From assembly GCA_022828125.1 (NCBI GenBank), contig JAJEJD010000032.1, positions 124,001 to 188,000 on the forward strand: a stretch of DNA of 64,000 nt. Direction: 5' to 3'. Below the pieces are notes generated by a model. It was not told the origin of the DNA, did no database searches, and was given only the letters and a program-made list of their open reading frames with translations. Shown here in pieces: positions 58,464 to 64,000 of the stretch. Every line of letters starts with the position of its first letter. Within the stretch, counting starts at the first letter, position 1. This DNA comes from a bacterium (GTDB lineage Bacteria; UBA8248). The position numbers and the translations under genes are program-made.

Positions 58464-58714
58464 GGGGTTGCCTTTCAAGCTTCATAAGGCCAGGCGCCTC
58501 CGCGTGGTTTAACCCGCGCATGGATTATGCTAGTGTCAGTTACATACAGAATATAAAGCGCGCTTGAGATCGCGAGCGAGCGATGCGGAATCGGGGTGGG
58601 CCCGCGATTTTTCACGTCGTTTCCGCTTCATGCGATACGGCCCCGCCTTCCCCGTCATCTCTTCGCGGTCCGTGTTCGCCGGGCCCCGGCCCGGCCAGGA
58701 GAGGGAGTGGATAC

Positions 58715-60070
58715 ATGGAACAGGCGGCGGGTATGTCCGAACATCGGGAGAAGGTCTGGGCGGCGATCGACAAGGGGCGTCTCAAGAAGCTGGGGATGGA
58801 CCTGGTCGACATCTGGAGCCCCACCGGAGAGGAAGAGGAGATCGCCCGCTTCCTGGGCGATCGCTACGAGTCCATCGGGCTCGCCTCGCGCCTCCAGGAG
58901 TTCGAGACGGACAGGTTCAACGCGCTGGGCACCCTGAACGGCGACGGCACCGGCATCGAGTTCCTCTTCTGCGGACATATCGACACCTCCTACTCGGGCA
59001 AGGAGCCCGGCCTGCCCAAGCTCCCCGCCTACCAGCCGAACGCCTGGAGCGAAACGGACCCCGCCACGGGCGAAGAATGGATATACGGCCTGGGCATCTA
59101 CAACATGAAGGGCGCTATCGCCTGCTACGTCGAGGCGCTGAACGCCATCCAGGACGCGGGCGTCAAGCTCAAGGGGAACGTCACCGTCGGGGCGGTGGGC
59201 GGCGAGATCGAGATGGGCGCGATCGACCAGTACCAGGGCAAGCACTACCGGGGCGGCGGCTGCGGGGCCTGCTACCTGGCCACCCACGGCGGCAGCGCCG
59301 ACATGGCGGTCATCGGCGAGCCGTCCGAGATGCGGGTGGTGCTCGGCCACATGGGCTACGTCTACCACAAGATCACCGTCTACGGGACGCCGGCCCACAC
59401 GACCTACGCGCACAACGCGGTCAACGCCATCCTGAAGATGAAGAAAATCCTCGACGCCCTGGAGCGCTGGGCGCCCAAGTACCGCGAAGCGCACCCCTAC
59501 GGAAACTCGAACGCCAACGTGAACATCGCGGCCATCGAGGGCGGCTGGCCCTGGCGGTGCAGCCGCACCCCCGTTTTCTGCAACCTCTATCTGGATACGC
59601 GCCTCCTGCCCAGGCAGCACCCCCTGGAGATCAAGCGCGAGATTCAGGACATCATCGAGGAGATCGTGGCGGGAGACCCCGACCTCAAGGTGGACCTCGA
59701 GATGTACATGTCCAACCCGGGGGCCGAAATCGAGGATGACGAATACATCTACGGCGCCATCAAGCGCGCCCACAAGTCGGTGCACGGACAGGACCCGGAA
59801 ACGGTGACCGAGGGCTGGATTTCGGACGCCTCCCACATCACGCGCTACGGCATTCCCGCCCTCAACTACGGACCCTCGGGCAGGACGCGCTCGGGCGTAC
59901 CGGGGTGGGACCCGAACATCGGCGAGCACGTGAGCCTCGAGGACCTCTACCACACCACGAAGGTCTATGCGAGCCTGGTGCTCGACGTTTGCGGCAGGCC
60001 GAGGGATGAAATCCTCCCCCACATCAAGCGGAAGATCGAAGAGCAGCGCCACAGCACGGTCACGCTCTAG
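58715..60070 (+). CDS. M20-family metallopeptidase/deacetylase (ArgE/DapE-like)
   Basis: ATG after GGAGAGGGAG; EFLFCGHIDTSYSGKEPG, YGLGIYNMKGAIACYVEAL, GHMGYVYHKITVYGTPAHTTYAHNAVNAILKM. Confidence 0.9.
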   Translation: MEQAAGMSEHREKVWAAIDKGRLKKLGMDLVDIWSPTGEEEEIARFLGDRYESIGLASRLQEFETDRFNALGTLNGDGTGIEFLFCGHIDTSYSGKEPGLPKLPAYQPNAWSETDPATGEEWIYGLGIYNMKGAIACYVEALNAIQDAGVKLKGNVTVGAVGGEIEMGAIDQYQGKHYRGGGCGACYLATHGGSADMAVIGEPSEMRVVLGHMGYVYHKITVYGTPAHTTYAHNAVNAILKMKKILDALERWAPKYREAHPYGNSNANVNIAAIEGGWPWRCSRTPVFCNLYLDTRLLPRQHPLEIKREIQDIIEEIVAGDPDLKVDLEMYMSNPGAEIEDDEYIYGAIKRAHKSVHGQDPETVTEGWISDASHITRYGIPALNYGPSGRTRSGVPGWDPNIGEHVSLEDLYHTTKVYASLVLDVCGRPRDEILPHIKRKIEEQRHSTVTL

Positions 60071-60162
60071 GCGGCGGGAGGAGAAGGCGACGGACAGCCG
60101 GGGTTGTTGAAAAAGACCCCTTTTCAGGGAGATAGAGGGAATGCTCCTCCCGGCTGGAAAGG

Positions 60163-60275
60163 CAACCCCCCCTACCCCCCCTTGACAGGGGGGTATGAAA
60201 AGGCGAAGCGCCCTCGCCGGGCCGAGAGGGTTTTGATTTTTCTTGCCCCCCTGACAAGGGGGGGTAGGGGGGGTT
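60163..60275. repeat. Palindromic repeat family A, full copy
   Basis: caaccccccctacccccccttgacaggggggta ... gcccccctgacaagggggggtagggggggtt. Confidence 0.85.
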
Positions 60276-60374
60276 ATTCCTCCTGAGGAGGGAAATCCGG
60301 GTTTCACTTGGACGTTTGAGGAAGTTCCTGAAGAAGTTCGCTTTTCGAGGCAATCACTACAGGGAGGTTGAGCT

Positions 60375-61364
60375 ATGCGTCACACGGCAAACAGGATGTT
60401 CGGATTCGTGCTGATTCTACTGGTAGCGTTCGCCCTGGTTGCGGCCGTTCCGGCAGAGGCGGCGCCCAAGAAGTCCTCGTACACCTATCTCATCGGCTCC
60501 ACGCCCCAGTTCGCTCCGATAGTGGCGGCGGTCCACAAGGGGTTCTACAAGAAGCTGGGACTCAACGTGAAACTCAAGCACTTCACCTCGGGCGGCGTCG
60601 CCGCGCAGTCGTTCATCGCGGGACGCGGAGACTTCGTGAACACGGGGGACTGGCCCGCCGTGCGCACCTGGCTCCAGACCAAGGGCAAGATCGTCGGGGT
60701 CCACCCCTCCGCGCACTACACCGAGCTTTCGGTGGTGGTCGCCAAGAAAGGGATCAAGAGCGCCAAGGATTTCATCGGCAAGACGATGGGCGTGTGGCTG
60801 GGGACGACGTCGGAGTTCTTCGCGGCCAAGTATCTCGACGCGAACGGCGTCAAGCTCTCCGACGTGAAGTACAAGAACGTCAAGCCGGCCGAGATGGTCG
60901 TCGCCCTCGACGGGGGCGACCTGGACGGCTTCACCATCTGGCAGCCCTTCGGCTGGCGGTCGGTCGAGGTGTCGGGCGCGAAAAAGGTGCACATCCTGAG
61001 CACGGGTAAGGGCTTCTTCACCGAGTACATGGTCACGTCCGCCCGCAAGGACCTCATCGACAACGACTTCGACGCCGTGACGGCGCTCATCAAGGGGACG
61101 ATGCAGGGCGCCGAGTTCTCCGCGAAGAACCTCGACGAAGCGTCGAAGATCGTGGGCAAGGAGTTCAAGGTCCCCGCGGACAAGGCCAGGCGGATGATCG
61201 CGGTCATGAACATGGACGTGTCCTATACGGCGCAATTCCGGAAGGACATGGACTCCCTCAACAACTTCATGATCTCGAAGGGCAAGTCCAAGGCCAAGGT
61301 GGACTGGGGCAAGCTCTTCGATTCGAGGGGCCTGAAGTCGGTGAGCCCCGGGCTCATCAAGTAG
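60375..61364 (+). CDS. ABC transporter substrate-binding protein (NMT1/SsuA/TauA-like)
   Basis: Signal peptide; YLIGSTPQFAPIVAAVHKGFYKKLGLNVKLKHFTSGGVAAQSFIAGRGDFVNTGDWPAV. Confidence 0.9.
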   Translation: MRHTANRMFGFVLILLVAFALVAAVPAEAAPKKSSYTYLIGSTPQFAPIVAAVHKGFYKKLGLNVKLKHFTSGGVAAQSFIAGRGDFVNTGDWPAVRTWLQTKGKIVGVHPSAHYTELSVVVAKKGIKSAKDFIGKTMGVWLGTTSEFFAAKYLDANGVKLSDVKYKNVKPAEMVVALDGGDLDGFTIWQPFGWRSVEVSGAKKVHILSTGKGFFTEYMVTSARKDLIDNDFDAVTALIKGTMQGAEFSAKNLDEASKIVGKEFKVPADKARRMIAVMNMDVSYTAQFRKDMDSLNNFMISKGKSKAKVDWGKLFDSRGLKSVSPGLIK

Positions 61365-61462
61365 GCAAGGGACGAAAACGCGGTTTGGCCAGTTGAAAGA
61401 GTCCCTTGAGGGTCGGGGTTCTCCTCCTTGAGAAACCCGGCGCCAAGACGAGCAAAGGCGAG

Positions 61463-61632
61463 ATTCACTCCCCCCTTGAGGGGGAGTCGAAGAGCTAAGG
61501 GCGTAAGCCCGCAAGCGATTCGGTGGGGGGTATAATTCGGAATGGCGATAAAACGCATTTTACCCCCCACCGCATCAGCCTTCGCAAAAAACGCTCGGCT
61601 TCTGCGACTCCCCCTCAAGGGGGGAGTGAATT
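61463..61632. repeat. Palindromic repeat family B, copy 2
   Basis: attcactccccccttgagggggagtcgaag ... cgactccccctcaaggggggagtgaatt; central cggtggggggtataatt / ccccccaccg. Confidence 0.85.
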
Positions 61633-61819
61633 TTCTCTCTCGTCGGTCGGTTACATACGACAAATCTAGAGTTCTGGGCTTTTTCAATAACCCCTCAAAG
61701 GGGGGAGTGGATTTGAAACCTGACCGAGGAGAGAGGGGTCGTTCCCCCTCAAAGGGGGTTTTTCAACAACGCGGTTTCCCCCGTCTCCGGCCGGCCGGGG
61801 GCGGGGACGAGGAGGCGGA

Positions 61820-62605
61820 GTGAGCTGGCGGGTCTTACGCCTGGAGGGCGTGGGTAAGGATTTCACCCGCGCCGACGGGGGCGTCGCGGAGGTTCTGCGG
61901 GACGTCACCCTGACCGTGGAGCGGGGAGCTTTCTTCACCCTCCTCGGACCGAGCGGGTGCGGCAAATCCACCCTCCTCAACATCGTCGCCGGCTTCGAGG
62001 GGGCGACGACGGGAGGCGCCTCCCTCGACGACAGGCCCGTCGCCGGACCCGGAACGGACAGGACGGTCATCTTCCAGGACGTGAGCAACGCCCTCTTCCC
62101 GTGGATGAACGCGCGCGAAAACGTGGAGTTCGGCCCGAAGATGGCCCGTCTCGGCGCGGTGGAGCGCAATGAGCGGGCCGAGAAGTACCTTCGGCTCGTG
62201 GGCCTCGACGCCGACGGCGGGAAGTTCCCCTTCGAGCTCTCGGGCGGGATGAAGCAGCGCATCCAGATCGCCCGCGCGCTGGCGAACGACCCGGACATCC
62301 TCCTCATGGACGAGCCTTTCGCGGCGCTCGACGCGATCACGAAGAAACACCTCCAGGTCGAATTCCGCAAAATCTGGTCCGAGACGGGCAAGACCATTTT
62401 CTACATCACCCACGACATCTTCGAGGCGCTCCTGCTGAGCACCCACCTTGCGGTGATGACGGCAGGTCCCAAGGCGGGGATCAAGGAGGTCTTCCAACTC
62501 GACCTGGAAGAACCCCGCTCTCCGTCGAATCCCGATTTCGCCGCCATGTACAGCCGGGTCGAGACGCTCATCGACGAAGAAGTGCAGAGGATGCGCGCCC
62601 GGTGA
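61820..62605 (+). CDS. ABC transporter ATP-binding protein (nitrate/sulfonate/taurine type)
   Basis: LLGPSGCGKSTLLNIVAGFE, LSGGMKQRIQIARALANDPDILLMDEPFAALDA. Confidence 0.95.
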   Translation: MSWRVLRLEGVGKDFTRADGGVAEVLRDVTLTVERGAFFTLLGPSGCGKSTLLNIVAGFEGATTGGASLDDRPVAGPGTDRTVIFQDVSNALFPWMNARENVEFGPKMARLGAVERNERAEKYLRLVGLDADGGKFPFELSGGMKQRIQIARALANDPDILLMDEPFAALDAITKKHLQVEFRKIWSETGKTIFYITHDIFEALLLSTHLAVMTAGPKAGIKEVFQLDLEEPRSPSNPDFAAMYSRVETLIDEEVQRMRAR

Positions 62606-63369
62606 GCCGCCGGATGGTATTCTGGAGAACGCTCTCGGTCGCCGGAGCGCTCTCCCTGTGGTGGCTGAGCAGCGGCACCCTCTTCAACCCGATCCTGGTG
62701 CCCGCGCCCCACAAGGTCGCCGTGCACCTCTGGGAGATGACGGCCGACGGCGAGATACTCTTTCACGCCTGGGCCAGCCTCCGGCGCGTGATCGTCGGTT
62801 ACGCCTTAGGCTCCGTCCTGGGGATTCTCACGGGCGTCGCCGTCGCGCGGATCCGGATTGCCGAAGACATGCTGGAGCCGCCCCTTCAGTTCGTGCGCAA
62901 CATCACGCCTGTCGCCATCATCCCGCTGGCGGTGAACGCCTTCGGCCTGGAAGAGCCCAGCAAGTATTTCGTCATCATCTATTCGACCATCATTCCGGTC
63001 GTCTTCAACACCGCGGCGGGCGTGGCTTCGACCCCGCAGATTCGCGTCCGCGCGGCCATGTGCCTGGGCGCGGGGCGCTGGGACATCTTCGTGCGCGTGG
63101 TGCTGCCCTCGGCCTGGCCGTTCATCCTCACAGGGCTCAGGGTCGCGCTCGGCTTCGCGTTCATGGGTGTGGTGGCCGCGGAGATGATCGCGGCCGAGTC
63201 CGGCGTGGGCTACCTCATCATGCAAAGCCGGAACATGCTGCTGCCCGAGCAGATGTTCTCGGGGCTGTTCCTGCTGGGCCTGATCGGTCTCGTGACGGAT
63301 CGCGCCTTCCAGTTCACCATCGGCAGGCTCATGCGGCGCTACATGCTGCAGACGGCCGCGTTCGACTGA
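62602..63369 (+). CDS. ABC transporter permease (SsuC/TauC-like), copy 1
   Basis: VASTPQIRVRAAMCLGAGRWDIFVRVVLPSAWPFILTGLRVALGFAFMGVVAAEMIAAESGVGYLI (EAA loop). Confidence 0.93.
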   Translation: MSRRMVFWRTLSVAGALSLWWLSSGTLFNPILVPAPHKVAVHLWEMTADGEILFHAWASLRRVIVGYALGSVLGILTGVAVARIRIAEDMLEPPLQFVRNITPVAIIPLAVNAFGLEEPSKYFVIIYSTIIPVVFNTAAGVASTPQIRVRAAMCLGAGRWDIFVRVVLPSAWPFILTGLRVALGFAFMGVVAAEMIAAESGVGYLIMQSRNMLLPEQMFSGLFLLGLIGLVTDRAFQFTIGRLMRRYMLQTAAFD

Positions 63370-63392
63370 TACGCAACGGGAGACGGGAAAGG

Positions 63393-64000
63393 ATGAATGC
63401 GGGCAAACTGGCGAGGCTTTCGGTTTCGATCCTGGTGTTCACAGGGGTCTGGTGGACGTCGAGCGGAACCTTCTTCGAGGAGGCGATCGTCCCCTCTCCC
63501 GTCTCGGTGGCCGGGAAACTCGGCGAGATGATCTGGAACACCCAGCTGTTCGCCCACCTCGGAGCGAGCCTGAGGCGCATCGTCCTGGGCTACGCCCTGG
63601 GCTGCGTCATCGGGGTCGTGGTCGGCGTGGCGACCGGGGCGATTCGCCTGGCCCGCGACCTCATCGAGCCGCCGCTCGAGTTCTGCCGGAACATCCCGCC
63701 GGTGGCCCTCATTCCGCTGGTCGTCTCGATCTTCGGCATCGGCGAGATCGGGAAATACTTCATCATCTCCTACGCCTCGGGGATCGCGGTGCTGTTCAAC
63801 ACCGCGGCAGGCGTCGCCTCCACCCCGCAGATTCGCGTCCGGGCCGCCCTGTGCCTGGGCGCGCGCAAACAAGACATCTTCGTGCGGGTCGTCCTGCCTT
63901 CGGCCTGGCCCCACATCCTCACCGGGCTCAGGCTCGCGCTGGGCTTCTCCTTCATGGGCGTCGTGGCCGCGGAGATGCTCGCCGCCGACCAGGGCATCGG
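63393..64000 (+). CDS. ABC transporter permease (SsuC/TauC-like), copy 2, truncated by window end
   Basis: ATG at 63393; MNAGKLARLSVSILVFTGVWWTSSGTFFEEAIVPSPVSVAGKLGEMIWNT...ASTPQIRVRAALCLGARKQDIFVRVVLPSAWPHILTGLRLALGFSFMGVVAAEMLAADQGIG; open at end. Confidence 0.92.
   Translation, partial: MNAGKLARLSVSILVFTGVWWTSSGTFFEEAIVPSPVSVAGKLGEMIWNTQLFAHLGASLRRIVLGYALGCVIGVVVGVATGAIRLARDLIEPPLEFCRNIPPVALIPLVVSIFGIGEIGKYFIISYASGIAVLFNTAAGVASTPQIRVRAALCLGARKQDIFVRVVLPSAWPHILTGLRLALGFSFMGVVAAEMLAADQGI

Noticed and set aside
58141-58480. Possible CRISPR-like repetition
   Set aside because: Only two long units with no unique spacers; fits palindromic intergenic repeat duplication, not an array. No cas genes seen.

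Overview
High-GC bacterial chromosomal window with no rRNA, tRNA, CRISPR array or transposase that I could recognise. It mixes housekeeping and metabolic genes (gatAB, HtrA protease, hemQ-like, selA/selB, CaiB-type CoA-transferase, aliphatic-sulfonate/nitrate-type ABC transporter) with accessory and defence modules. Points of most interest: (1) an NHLP (nitrile-hydratase-leader) RiPP precursor at 17215-17502 with its own promoter-like sequence, next to an uncharacterised ~365-aa protein and with no classical maturase nearby; (2) a Hachiman-like HamA/HamB pair coupled to an orphan HsdS, with an hsdM N-terminal scar upstream (30087-35337); (3) an AAA ATPase + DUF4276 pair flanked by ~100-bp imperfect direct repeats (49347-51474); (4) a five-gene partner-switching/two-component operon with 4-nt overlaps at every junction, including a periplasmic binding protein (8261-13740); (5) an NCS2 permease whose C-terminal extension looks like an anti-sigma-type ATPase domain; (6) a DacZ-like diadenylate cyclase; (7) an HsdM-HsdS fusion type I RM system; (8) two toxin-antitoxin modules (MNT/HEPN and Phd/PIN); (9) several dispersed palindromic repeat families. 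Family assignments come from reading motifs by eye; no database search was run.
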